Shown here piece after piece: positions 31,987-38,819 of a DNA stretch of 43,751 nucleotides (position 1 is the stretch's first letter; every line of letters begins with the position of its first letter). The DNA comes from a virus. Below the pieces are notes generated by a model, which ran no database searches, had not been told where the DNA came from, and saw nothing but the letters and a program-made list of their open reading frames with translations. The stretch lies in the IMG/VR virus record IMGVR_UViG_3300036832_000251, positions 1 to 43,751 of that record. One strand, given 5' to 3'. The position numbers and the translations under genes are program-made.

Positions 31987-33015
31987 CTAGAACGGATCTG
32001 CGACTTTGTCGTCCACCCGGAGGGCTTCGACCATCTTGGCCTTCGTCTTCCTCCCGCTGATCTTGATCTCAGCGCCCTGCTCCAGCCGGGTGTTGATCTC
32101 GTCCTGGAGATCGTTGTCGTCCCACTGGTCGTAGTCGTCCGGCTCGGACGCTTCGCCGTCGCCGTCGCCGCTGGCTTCGCCTGCGCCGTCCTGCCAGGCC
32201 TCTGCCGCCTTCGCGAGCGCGACGATGGCCTCGATGTACTTGGCCTTCGTCTTCCGGCCTTGGACGTTGCCGGCGGCTCCGATGTCGGCCGCGTAACTCG
32301 CCAGGTCATCGGTCTCCCAGTCGCTGTAGTACGCCGCGTCCGTCCGCAGGTCTTCCAGCAACTCCGGGTCGAGCGCGCTGAACCCGTTGGAGTCGGCTGC
32401 GCCCTCGCCCTCGTTGGCGTCGTCCGCGTCCACGGTTGAGTCCTGGTCGTCCAGGATCAGATCGATGGCCTTGCTCGCGGAGAAGCGACCGGAGATCGCG
32501 AGACCACGCGACTCCAACTCCTCCTTCAGATCGTCACTCGACCAGTCGGCCAACTCCTCGCGGGTGAGCGGCTCGTCATCGCCGCCGCTCTCGGGCAGGT
32601 CGTCACCGTCTTCCTCGATCTTGCCCGGCGGGAACAGGTTGCGTGCCCGGCCGCGGTACTCGCCGTCGAGGTTGGTGTCGGCGGTGACCTTGACATTGAC
32701 CGCCTTTCCGACCTGCTTGTTCGTGTCGATGCTGCCCTTCGGCGGGAGCTTGAGCGCGTCGGTCAACTCGCGCAGCTTCCAGCCGTGGGCGGCCTCGTTG
32801 TAGTTCGCGTCTGACGGCAACTTGACGTACGTCCAGAGCAGGGCGTACTCTTCGCCGACGCTAATGGTGATCTCCAGGTCGCTGACGGGATCGCCGCCGG
32901 ACTTCTTGTCCCGCAGCGTCATCGACTGGATCTTGCCCTTGTAGAGACCCGGCTGCGGCTGTTCTCCGCCACCGCCCGCCTCTACGTTGCTGACGTCGTA
33001 CTTGACAACTGCCAC
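31987..33015 (-). CDS. SSB-like OB-fold protein with three SAP-like motifs
   Basis: This 342-residue acidic protein starts at GTG 33015, overlapping the upstream TAG. Residues 1-135 look like an OB-fold DNA-binding domain as in phage SSB-like proteins (YKGKIQSMTLRDKKSGG, DLEITISVGEEY, YRGRARNLFPPGKI). Three SAP-like helix-turn segments follow at about 158-188, 233-266 and 298-333, all opening with Trp and Asp/Glu before LK or DL and ending with a Lys-rich helix such as GRKTKAKMVEAL. Long Asp/Glu/Gly linkers separate them. SAP motifs bind DNA in other proteins. It lies directly before the primase-helicase, so it probably covers single strands or tethers the replisome. Confidence 0.75.
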   Translation of the reverse strand: MAVVKYDVSNVEAGGGGEQPQPGLYKGKIQSMTLRDKKSGGDPVSDLEITISVGEEYALLWTYVKLPSDANYNEAAHGWKLRELTDALKLPPKGSIDTNKQVGKAVNVKVTADTNLDGEYRGRARNLFPPGKIEEDGDDLPESGGDDEPLTREELADWSSDDLKEELESRGLAISGRFSASKAIDLILDDQDSTVDADDANEGEGAADSNGFSALDPELLEDLRTDAAYYSDWETDDLASYAADIGAAGNVQGRKTKAKYIEAIVALAKAAEAWQDGAGEASGDGDGEASEPDDYDQWDDNDLQDEINTRLEQGAEIKISGRKTKAKMVEALRVDDKVADPF

Positions 33016-33824
33016 TATTGCTCCCTTCTCGTTCTGCGTCGCCTCGCCGTGCTGCTTGCTACACGGCCTTTATTGATCTCTGCCATCATACCTGGCAGAG
33101 TAGGATTGACGATCTCGCCGGTTGGGAAGATCGCGAGACCGTCGCGCTTGAACTGACATTTGGCATAGTAGTTCTCGCTCGCGTTGGTATGGAGTACGCG
33201 CACCTGCCGCGTTCTCCCGCCGCGCTCGACTGTCTTGAGGTCGCCGTAGCCGACGATATTCATCATTCCCGAGATCTTCGCGGGCATCATCTTGCCCTGA
33301 ACCCAGGGCCATACGCAGGATGATGTTACGCCGTCGGTCGGCTCCCAGAAGAACGAATGGGCCGTGATGCCGAGGTTAACGACGCCCGCGCCGACCATAT
33401 GGCGAACCCATTGCCCGAGCCGCCACATATTGACTCGGTACTCGCCGCGATCTGGGCCGAATGCTTCCCGCTCTTTACGAGCCTGAGACCCTTTCGGGCC
33501 TTTGCGGTCGAGCGTGTACTCATACACGTCGTCTAGTCCTATGTCTTGGAGCAATGAGATCGAGTCGAGCCAGATCCAGTCCCAGTTCTGTCCCTCGTGT
33601 TGCGCGTACTCCAATGACTCGAAGATCTCCTCCCAGGAGCGCACGACGATCTCTTGGACGCCGCTCCCTACGATGGGGTCAACATGATCGACCGGCGGAC
33701 GTATGAGGAGGATCTTGTAATCCTTCCCGCCCGTTCCGATGAACGTCGTCTTGCCCCATCCGATGTCGGAGTGTATGAGCATGTTGACCTTGCTCGACGC
33801 TCCGGCGGGTTGGATGTTAGGCAC
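33015..33824 (-). CDS. Sak4-like RecA-fold ATPase (recombinase)
   Basis: This 269-residue ATPase has Walker A SDIGWGKTTF near residue 20 and Walker B WIWLDSISLL, plus a glycine-rich region later (VNLGITAHSFFW). It resembles the AAA_24/Sak4 phage recombinases that anneal or recombine single-stranded DNA together with a cognate SSB, which here is the next gene. The C-terminus is basic (RRRRTRREQ). The start is GTG 33824 after GGAGGGAGC, and the stop overlaps the SSB-like start by one base. Confidence 0.8.
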   Translation of the reverse strand: MPNIQPAGASSKVNMLIHSDIGWGKTTFIGTGGKDYKILLIRPPVDHVDPIVGSGVQEIVVRSWEEIFESLEYAQHEGQNWDWIWLDSISLLQDIGLDDVYEYTLDRKGPKGSQARKEREAFGPDRGEYRVNMWRLGQWVRHMVGAGVVNLGITAHSFFWEPTDGVTSSCVWPWVQGKMMPAKISGMMNIVGYGDLKTVERGGRTRQVRVLHTNASENYYAKCQFKRDGLAIFPTGEIVNPTLPGMMAEINKGRVASSTARRRRTRREQ

Positions 33825-33838
33825 GCTCCCTCCTCATT

Positions 33839-34240
33839 TCAACCGTATTGTTCTACGAAATCACGCATATTTGTCCAACAGCCCTGTTGACGCTCGACCA
33901 TTCCCATTCGCCACTTGAAGTGGCGCCAGTCAATATCGCCCTCCTTTACGGCTAAGAGGAACTGGTCAATCGGAATCAGCGGATGACCCAAAGCGTCGAA
34001 CATCTGTAGTGCGCCGTCCCTCTCAAACCATTCTCCGCGAATGGCATAATCGCTTAGCAACTCGTGGATCTCCTGTTCGTGCCCGGCATGCCCGCTAATC
34101 GTCCCATGTAATACCAGATCAAAGGGGCAATATGTTTGGATCGCAGCCAGTCGAGCTTCTGGCGCTCCGCGTGTATGTCCGACCTTGATTGGCCCTTCGA
34201 CCAAGTGGCCTACGAAGTAGACATATCCCAGGAAACTCAT
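33839..34240 (-). CDS. MUG113/T5orf172 GIY-YIG nuclease-like protein
   Basis: This 133-residue protein begins with GYVYFVGHLVEGPIKVGHT, followed by EARLAAIQTY, and has later EIHELLSDYAIRGEWFER. The pattern fits the MUG113/T5orf172 branch of GIY-YIG proteins, which are often small phage nucleases. ATG 34240 overlaps the upstream stop by four bases (ATGA). It lies between the PD-(D/E)XK nuclease and the Sak4-like gene, so it may process DNA in recombination. It could also be a mobile homing enzyme. Activity has not been shown. Confidence 0.75.
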   Translation of the reverse strand: MSFLGYVYFVGHLVEGPIKVGHTRGAPEARLAAIQTYCPFDLVLHGTISGHAGHEQEIHELLSDYAIRGEWFERDGALQMFDALGHPLIPIDQFLLAVKEGDIDWRHFKWRMGMVERQQGCWTNMRDFVEQYG

Positions 34241-35382
34241 TTCGTCTCTCCGACGTAGACCTCATGGGCCTCGTACGGATCCCACGGCTTACTGATCAAG
34301 CCGCGCATTTCCTTCCAGTCTGCGCCGATCTCGTCTAGCTCGCAGAAGTCAAACGCCCAGCAGCCTGGGCAGGTGAACTGACCTTGATTTTTGTACGCGA
34401 CCGGCGGCGGCGATCCGTCTTCCTGCCGGCCGACCGCGCGAATGGCCTGCATGTCCGCGAACTCGGCCAAGACCTGTTCCCGCGCTCGCTCGCGCTCGTT
34501 GAAGTCGCGCCAGATCGGCGTCCGCAGGAAGTACGGTGACGGCTGCTTCTTGGAGACGGAGCCGTCTTTGTTGAGCGAGAATCCGTCGTTGTCCTTCGGT
34601 CTCTCGTCCGGGAACGCCTTACGCAGATGGTTATACATCATCCCGGCGGGCTTCTGGTTGGGCTTGAGCAGACCCTTCTCGTAGATCCAATCGAGTCCCC
34701 AAGTCCAGTAGCCGGTCGCCTGCGAGTCGAGTGAGAGGTATTGAACGTTGATCGCCTTCGCCGTCTTATGATCGACGATGTGGAGCTTCTTGGTGATCCG
34801 GTTCCGCCAGACTCCATCCATCGTCCCGACGTACCAGAACCAAGGCTCGGCGTTCTGCTGCGCCGCTGCGGGATGGTTCGGATCGACCGTCCACGGCTTA
34901 TAGACGAGTTGCTGGAACGTTTGCTCGGTGACGACGACCTCCCATTCGCTGTCGTCGCCGTAGTGCTTGATGTAATGGTTCAGCATCGCCTCGCCGAGAT
35001 CGCCCGCCTCAGCCCAGGTCTCGTCCTGTTCCAGATCATCTACGCGGAAGCCAAACTCGCCCTGCGCCTTGATCTCGGCTTCGTAGTGCTTGGCGAAGCT
35101 CTTAGCCGGATGCGGGCCGCGCTTGATCCCCGGTTTGTAGTAGTCCGCGAGTGCCATATGTACGAGCGTCCCGAACCGGAGAGGAGGCAGATCGTGCTTG
35201 GGGTGGAGAACCTCCTCAAACTCCATCCACCACTTCCAGCGACAGCGCTTAAACGTTCCGCGCTCGCTTGTCCGCAGCATTGGGAGACCGTCTACCGTTG
35301 AGGCACGCGGGTGGCTGGCGCGTCGGCCGACGGTCTCCCGATGCGCGGAGCGTTGTGCTCTCGTCTTGTTGCGAGTTACCAT
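34237..35382 (-). CDS. Fe-S PD-(D/E)XK nuclease (Cas4/RecB-like)
   Basis: This 381-residue protein is a PD-(D/E)XK nuclease. It has RFGTLVHMALADYY, GTMDGVW and HIVDHKTAK (motifs II and III with Asp and Lys), then SQATGYW. Cys 47 (KRCRWKWW) and Cys 338/341/347 (CPGCWAFDFC, C-x2-C-x5-C) fit the Cas4/AddB 4Fe-4S cluster. It probably processes DNA ends during replication or recombination, alongside the Sak4-like gene. The start ATG 35382 is preceded by TAGGAGGGAG. The basic N-terminus (about 30 residues) is an extension. It is the first gene after the non-coding region. Confidence 0.85.
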   Translation of the reverse strand: MVTRNKTRAQRSAHRETVGRRASHPRASTVDGLPMLRTSERGTFKRCRWKWWMEFEEVLHPKHDLPPLRFGTLVHMALADYYKPGIKRGPHPAKSFAKHYEAEIKAQGEFGFRVDDLEQDETWAEAGDLGEAMLNHYIKHYGDDSEWEVVVTEQTFQQLVYKPWTVDPNHPAAAQQNAEPWFWYVGTMDGVWRNRITKKLHIVDHKTAKAINVQYLSLDSQATGYWTWGLDWIYEKGLLKPNQKPAGMMYNHLRKAFPDERPKDNDGFSLNKDGSVSKKQPSPYFLRTPIWRDFNERERAREQVLAEFADMQAIRAVGRQEDGSPPPVAYKNQGQFTCPGCWAFDFCELDEIGADWKEMRGLISKPWDPYEAHEVYVGETK

Positions 35383-35480
35383 ACTCCCTCCTAATCCGCT
35401 CCGAGGAGAGAGCCACCCACCCCGGAACGAGCCGAAAGAGGGAGCCTACCGGATCTCAACTCCGGAGTAAAGACCTCAAC

Positions 35481-35507
35481 TAAAAGAAAAAAGCCGCTCC
35501 GAGCGGC
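35481..35507 (-). terminator. Intrinsic terminator for the right-hand minus-strand unit
   Basis: On the minus strand the stem GCCGCT-CGG-AGCGGC is followed directly by TTTTTTCTTTTA. This is a strong rho-independent terminator. It would end transcription coming from the genes at 35740-43743 before the nuclease gene at 35382. Confidence 0.85.
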
Positions 35508-35553
35508 CCGTTTTGGCCAATCCTGTAATGATTTGGTCGCTCCCCCGCGCGAA

Positions 35554-35677
35554 ATATACCCGCGCCCGCCCGCGAGGCCCGCCGAACGAAAAACGATTCC
35601 TCCCGCGAGCGCATGTACGCGCGTACGCGAGGAAACCATTTCTGCTCAGAGCGGGTCGCGGGCGAGCGCGGGTATAT
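35554..35677. repeat. Long inverted repeat with nested palindromes (candidate origin)
   Basis: Arms 35554-35574 and 35657-35677 are inverted copies over 21 bases with one mismatch (atatacccgcgc...). Between them lies the 12-base palindrome GTACGCGCGTAC (35615-35626), and a weaker GC-rich pair TCCT...AGGA around it. The region is GC-rich with short AT steps at both ends. The structure could be an origin, a protein-binding site or a regulatory hairpin; the data cannot separate these. Confidence 0.6.
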
Positions 35678-35696
35678 AGAGAGTTGGTCGGGCGGC

Positions 35697-35719
35697 GAGA
35701 GGGTACGTAGTACCCTCTC
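35697..35719. repeat. Perfect palindrome with the GAGGGTAC motif
   Basis: GAGAGGGTAC-GTA-GTACCCTCTC is a perfect 10-base inverted repeat with a three-base loop. Its half is the same GAGAGGGTACC word found as the ribosome-binding leader of several genes to the right. A third copy, on the minus strand at about 35731-35741, overlaps the stop of the 70-residue gene. Confidence 0.75.
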
Positions 35720-35739
35720 GGCTGTCCCTTGGTACCCTC

Positions 35740-35952
35740 TCACGGCGGGGGCAACTGGCGCTGCCGACGCCTTGCACTCGATGAGAACCACTTATCAAGG
35801 TCTTCGAGATCCTCTTCATGGATCACTTCGCCCTCGACGTATTCGGGTGCATCGAGTGGCGGGTGGTCTCTTTTCCAGTTGTTCCATCCTGATATCAGCC
35901 CGCAGATCGCTCCGAGCGCCGCCGCTATGTACTCAGCTACGTGGAGAGCCAC
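35740..35952 (-). CDS. Small membrane protein after the SNF2 helicase gene
   Basis: This 70-residue protein starts at GTG 35952, overlapping the helicase stop by 20 bases, after AAAGGCGTATC. A hydrophobic segment (AEYIAAALGAICGLISGW) is followed by an acidic region (EGEVIHEEDLEDLDKW) and a basic end (ARRRQRQLPPP). The layout is that of a small single-span membrane protein. It is the last gene before the terminator. Function is unknown. Confidence 0.6.
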   Translation of the reverse strand: MALHVAEYIAAALGAICGLISGWNNWKRDHPPLDAPEYVEGEVIHEEDLEDLDKWFSSSARRRQRQLPPP

Positions 35953-37723
35953 GATACGCCTTTGCGATCTGCCGTCTGAGATCCAGGATGTTCTTGTTGA
36001 TGTCGAACTTCTCGTCGTTGACCTTCTTGATGTACTGCTCGATGGTTCCGTTGCTGCGATAGACCAGCGCCGTCACCTGGTGGTGACGACTGATATCCAC
36101 CGCTCTGTCGGTCAACTGCGTCTGATCGTCTGGGTTCCAGGTCTCGTCCAGGATATGAACGTCGCTGGCCTTGCTGAGCGTGATTCCGACCCCGGCCGCA
36201 GCCGTCACCAGAACCGCAACTCGCACTTTTCCAGCCTGGAAATCAGCCTGAATCCTGTTGCGCTCCCGCTGATGAACCTTACCAGAGATGATCTCACACG
36301 GTATGCCGTACCGATTGAGATAAGCGTGGATCATCTCCGCGGTCTCGCGGAACTGGCTGGCGACAATCGCTTGGTCGTCGCCGTCAGGATCGTCTACGTC
36401 AATGCCCCGCTCTGCCAAGTTCTGGAGCAGATACGGGATCTTGCCGCATTCCTCAGTCGCCTTGACCTTCATGTTGATGTAGCCGGTCTCCTCGTCTACC
36501 GAGAGAACTTCAACTGTGCACATGTGGTTCGCGAACTGCTTGAGCCGCGTGTACTCAGCCAAGATCGAAGTCGCAGTGAGGTGGTATTCCTCGATGCGAA
36601 CCTCTGCCTGCTCATGGAACGTCCGGTACTGAACCGCTTGCTTATCGGTCATGTCGCACCAAACGTCGATCCACTGAGTATCAGGCATCTGCGGCACGAC
36701 CTCCGAGCGGAGGCGGCGCACCGCGTAAGGAGCAAGGGACTCATAGAAGTCATCCTCCCGTCCAGGGACGATGCTGCCGATGGCCTTATGATTGCCCCAG
36801 GTATTCTCGATGACCAACCACTGAGCCGCCCAACGCCACTTCGACGTGAACTTCTCAGGAGCCAGCCACTGAAGAGCACCAAAGAGCTTCACTGGCTTAC
36901 CGCCCATCGGCGTTCCGCTCAAGCCGAACTTACGCTGGGCCTTCACCTTCTTGGCTTCCTTCGGGAAGCTGTTGCCAGGAACCGGCAGACCAGTCTTGTG
37001 GAACTCGTCAATCGTGAAGCTGTTCCACTCCTTGAGCTGCGGGAACGAGCCGCGCCTGACCATGTTCGCAGTAGTCACGAACCAGAACGGCTTACCATCT
37101 CGCAGACAACGCTCGACGGTTCGCTCAGCCTCGGCTTTCTCCTCTGTTGAGAGGTCGCCCGAGTACGTGACTACGGTGTGGTCTGTCCATCTCTCGATCT
37201 CCATACGCCAGACTGTATCGAGCGTAGACTTGGGTGCCACCACCAGGTGCGGGCCGTCTTCGAGATCACACTCAAAGAGAGCACCGATCACTTCGGTGGT
37301 CTTGCCCAGCCTCGGCTCCAACAGGTTGAGGCAGGAAGTCGTAGACATGAACTTGACGTCGGCTCGCTGGTACGGCCGGAACCACTTGGCTAGCTTCGGG
37401 AGCTTCTTGCTGATCTTCAGTTCCTTGAGCGGCACATCATCGAGTACCGACAAGGTCTTCAGCTTGATCTCCCTCGCAACTTCCTTCCGACCCCAGGCCA
37501 CGAGCGCCGCGCCGAGTTCAAGATTGTTGCCAAACTCTTCCCTCAGACGACGCATGATCACAAGGTCGAGCGGAAGTACCCATAGCGGCCCACCGTTGTT
37601 AGGCCCAACGAACCTCGCCCCGAGAGGCTTGAGTCGGTTCATCGCCGCTACAGCATCTTCGCTGTAGCGGAAATGAACCTCGCAGCGGTCACCGCTTTCG
37701 GTAAGCTCGGCGAACGCCTGCAT
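35933..37723 (-). CDS. SNF2-type superfamily 2 helicase
   Basis: The 596-residue protein starts at ATG 37723 (or ATG 37726) after GAGGAG; a longer frame would overlap the next gene further. It has the SF2/SNF2 motifs: motif I NLLEPRLGKTTEVIG, motif Ia LVVAPKSTLDTVW, motif II FTIDEFHKTG, motif III GLSGTPMGGKP, and in the second domain AIVASQFRETAEMI, VLVTAAAGVGITL and QTQLTDRAVDISR. It translocates on DNA in the family; in phages such proteins take part in replication or recombination. The N-terminal 120 residues are helical and novel to me. A ten-base perfect hairpin lies in the gene just after the start. Confidence 0.88.
   Translation of the reverse strand: MQAFAELTESGDRCEVHFRYSEDAVAAMNRLKPLGARFVGPNNGGPLWVLPLDLVIMRRLREEFGNNLELGAALVAWGRKEVAREIKLKTLSVLDDVPLKELKISKKLPKLAKWFRPYQRADVKFMSTTSCLNLLEPRLGKTTEVIGALFECDLEDGPHLVVAPKSTLDTVWRMEIERWTDHTVVTYSGDLSTEEKAEAERTVERCLRDGKPFWFVTTANMVRRGSFPQLKEWNSFTIDEFHKTGLPVPGNSFPKEAKKVKAQRKFGLSGTPMGGKPVKLFGALQWLAPEKFTSKWRWAAQWLVIENTWGNHKAIGSIVPGREDDFYESLAPYAVRRLRSEVVPQMPDTQWIDVWCDMTDKQAVQYRTFHEQAEVRIEEYHLTATSILAEYTRLKQFANHMCTVEVLSVDEETGYINMKVKATEECGKIPYLLQNLAERGIDVDDPDGDDQAIVASQFRETAEMIHAYLNRYGIPCEIISGKVHQRERNRIQADFQAGKVRVAVLVTAAAGVGITLSKASDVHILDETWNPDDQTQLTDRAVDISRHHQVTALVYRSNGTIEQYIKKVNDEKFDINKNILDLRRQIAKAYRGSPRS
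37645..37670 (-). repeat. Perfect 10-bp hairpin within the helicase gene
   Basis: CCGCTACAGC and GCTGTAGCGG flank a six-base loop, about 17-26 codons after the start of the helicase gene. As an RNA hairpin it could slow translation or be a protein-binding site. It may also be chance within coding sequence. Confidence 0.45.
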
Positions 37724-38021
37724 CATTGCTCCTCGTAGTCGATGGCCTTGTTCCTCTGTAGACGCCGAAGACTTCGCAGCCACGGGCCGCAAACTCCCAG
37801 AAACGATCTGGGTATGGGATCACGACCTGTCGCCTGTGAAGGTTCGACTGTGTCTTGCTCGCCTGACCGGGTGTGTCACAGACTTCGATCAACGCCCACA
37901 CTCCTGGCTTCTTCAGCAGCGGCTGTAGATGGTTAGCCCAACTCATTCCACCGCGTAGATGATTCGGCCCAGGAATGTTGCCGACGAACTCGACACCTGT
38001 TCCTACGTGTTGCTTGGGCAT
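37689..38021 (-). CDS. Hypothetical protein upstream of the helicase
   Basis: The 110-residue protein starts at ATG 38021, which follows a strong AAGGAGGGG ribosome site. A longer frame upstream would run through the tRNA-like element and is rejected. It has VGTGVEFVGNIPGPNHLRGGMSW, KKPGVWALIEVCDTPGQASKTQ, then IPYPDRFWEFAARGCEVFGVYRG and a basic tail. It looks like a small single-domain protein with two or three strands. I do not recognise it. It overlaps the helicase gene by 35 bases. Confidence 0.65.
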   Translation of the reverse strand: MPKQHVGTGVEFVGNIPGPNHLRGGMSWANHLQPLLKKPGVWALIEVCDTPGQASKTQSNLHRRQVVIPYPDRFWEFAARGCEVFGVYRGTRPSTTRSNDAGVRRAYRKR

Positions 38022-38044
38022 TCTACCCCTCCTTTGGTACGGCA

Positions 38045-38084
38045 TGAGCACGCCGGGAATCGAACCCGGTACGCCACCGTGCTC
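38045..38084 (-). ncRNA. tRNA-like acceptor/T-arm minihelix
   Basis: On the minus strand, GAGCACG is followed by GTGGCGTA, the T-arm CCGGG-TTCGATT-CCCGG, then CGTGCTC and A. The T-loop TTCGATT is canonical and both stems pair perfectly, 7 bp and 5 bp. Anticodon and D arms are missing: only eight bases lie between stem and T-arm. It may be a degenerate tRNA with an internal deletion, a tRNA-like RNA, or a remnant of an attachment site. Confidence 0.5.
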
Positions 38085-38094
38085 TGATGTAGAT

Positions 38095-38133
38095 GGGGGA
38101 GTCGGGGAGGGTACCAACCGACCCGACTCCCCC
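38095..38133 (-). repeat. 12-bp perfect hairpin with GGTACC in the loop
   Basis: GGGGGAGTCGGG and CCCGACTCCCCC are perfect inverted arms around a 15-base loop holding GGTACC (the minus-strand loop is TCGGTTGGTACCCTC). It lies between the zinc-ribbon gene and the tRNA-like element. No run of U follows on either strand, so it is not a standard terminator. Confidence 0.7.
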
Positions 38134-38191
38134 TTCTCAGCGGCGCAGCGTTGAAGGAGCGCGGACAACGCGCGCCGCGAGCTTATCGAGT

Positions 38192-38464
38192 CTAGCCGAT
38201 CTCATCCCTGCGCGGGAGACGGCCGGACTTCGAACAATACGGGCATGTTCTTCCAACGATGATGGTCACTTGCGGAGACCGGACGCTTTGGACACGCCGC
38301 GGTCTTAACCATTCGGTACGACTGACCAAGAACGGCCGACCGGCCTTTGTCCCTGGACAGTCTTTACGCCCGCACATGACGATGAGGAACCCTGGAAACT
38401 GCTCGCTCCTCTTCACCTGGTACACTGGAAGCCTGCTCAGAAAACTTACTGATTCTTCAGGCAA
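38192..38464 (-). CDS. Zinc-ribbon-like small protein
   Basis: The 90-residue protein probably starts at TTG 38464, because the leader GAGAGGGGTACCAGA lies just before it, the same pattern as several neighbours. ATG 38377 in frame is an alternative but has no ribosome site. The cysteines CGRKDC and CPYC, 42 residues apart, form a possible zinc ribbon, separated by a basic segment (RTEWLRPRRVQSVRS). Such proteins often bind nucleic acid. No family is recognised. Confidence 0.55.
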   Translation of the reverse strand: MPEESVSFLSRLPVYQVKRSEQFPGFLIVMCGRKDCPGTKAGRPFLVSRTEWLRPRRVQSVRSPQVTIIVGRTCPYCSKSGRLPRRDEIG

Positions 38465-38467
38465 TCT

Positions 38468-38479
38468 GGTACCCCTCTC
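38468..38479 (-). promoter_or_regulatory. GAGAGGGGTACC ribosome-binding leader
   Basis: On the minus strand the leader GAGAGGGGTACC lies three bases before TTG 38464. It is one of four such sites (38468, 40634, 41653, 42927), and decides the start of this gene. Confidence 0.6.
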
Positions 38480-38491
38480 TGGTTGTGAACT

Positions 38492-38523
38492 GCCGCCCAC
38501 CCGACGCTACTCGGGTGAGCGGC
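38492..38523 (-). repeat. 13-bp hairpin with CGCTAC loop
   Basis: GCCGCCCACCCGA pairs with TCGGGTGAGCGGC with one mismatch, around the loop CGCTAC (GTAGCG on the minus strand). It lies in the gap just after the stop of the 38527 gene. A hairpin at 39465-39494 has the same loop. Confidence 0.75.
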
Positions 38524-38526
38524 AAA

Positions 38527-38769
38527 TCACCGACCTATTCGGCCAGGATCCCTGAACCTGATGTCTGCAGCGGCCAACGTGCGAGTCCCTCCAGGATCAG
38601 TGTACACCTTTATGAGAGATCTCTTGCGTTCGATCAGGTGATCATCTATCGTGTATCTTCCAGCTGGAAGGAACTTCTGGAAGAAGACGACTGTGTATGG
38701 CCCCGTGACAAATGGAGCCAGGTTCTCGAACGCCACGATGACCCAGATCCGGCGACCAGGGTGGAACAT
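38527..38769 (-). CDS. Small hypothetical protein
   Basis: The frame gives 80 residues from ATG 38769; a GTG at 38775 is equally possible. The ribosome site is modest (GAGGTGGAGAAG lies just before). A much longer frame through 39171 exists but its first part is antisense-like shadow of the DNA-binding gene. The sequence is beta-rich (GRRIWVIVAFENLAPFVTGPYTVVFFQKF) with a basic region later. I recognise no family and the start is uncertain. Confidence 0.5.
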   Translation of the reverse strand: MFHPGRRIWVIVAFENLAPFVTGPYTVVFFQKFLPAGRYTIDDHLIERKRSLIKVYTDPGGTRTLAAADIRFRDPGRIGR

Positions 38770-38819
38770 CTTCTCCACCTCAGTCTGGTCGCCGGTTCTG
38801 GTTGCTTCGATGACCGCCG

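Larger units (their letters stand above)
35383..35739. other. Longest non-coding stretch, with terminator and inverted repeats
   Basis: I see no gene that I can support in this 357-base gap. It holds an intrinsic terminator at 35481-35507, a nested inverted-repeat block (35554-35677) and a perfect palindrome (35697-35719). It lies between the SNF2-type helicase side and the recombination and replication genes, so it is a candidate origin or promoter region. The promoter for the 35382 gene should lie in 35383-35480, but no good -35/-10 pair is apparent. Confidence 0.6.

Noticed and set aside
35729-37150. Long + strand open frame (473 codons) opposite the SNF2-type helicase
   Set aside because: The minus strand has all SF2 motifs in frame here; the + frame has no domain, no ribosome site and is a shadow of skewed codon use.
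38045-38120. A complete tRNA gene on the minus strand
   Set aside because: T-arm and acceptor are present, but no anticodon stem-loop with T33 and no D-arm can be folded; kept only as a minihelix.
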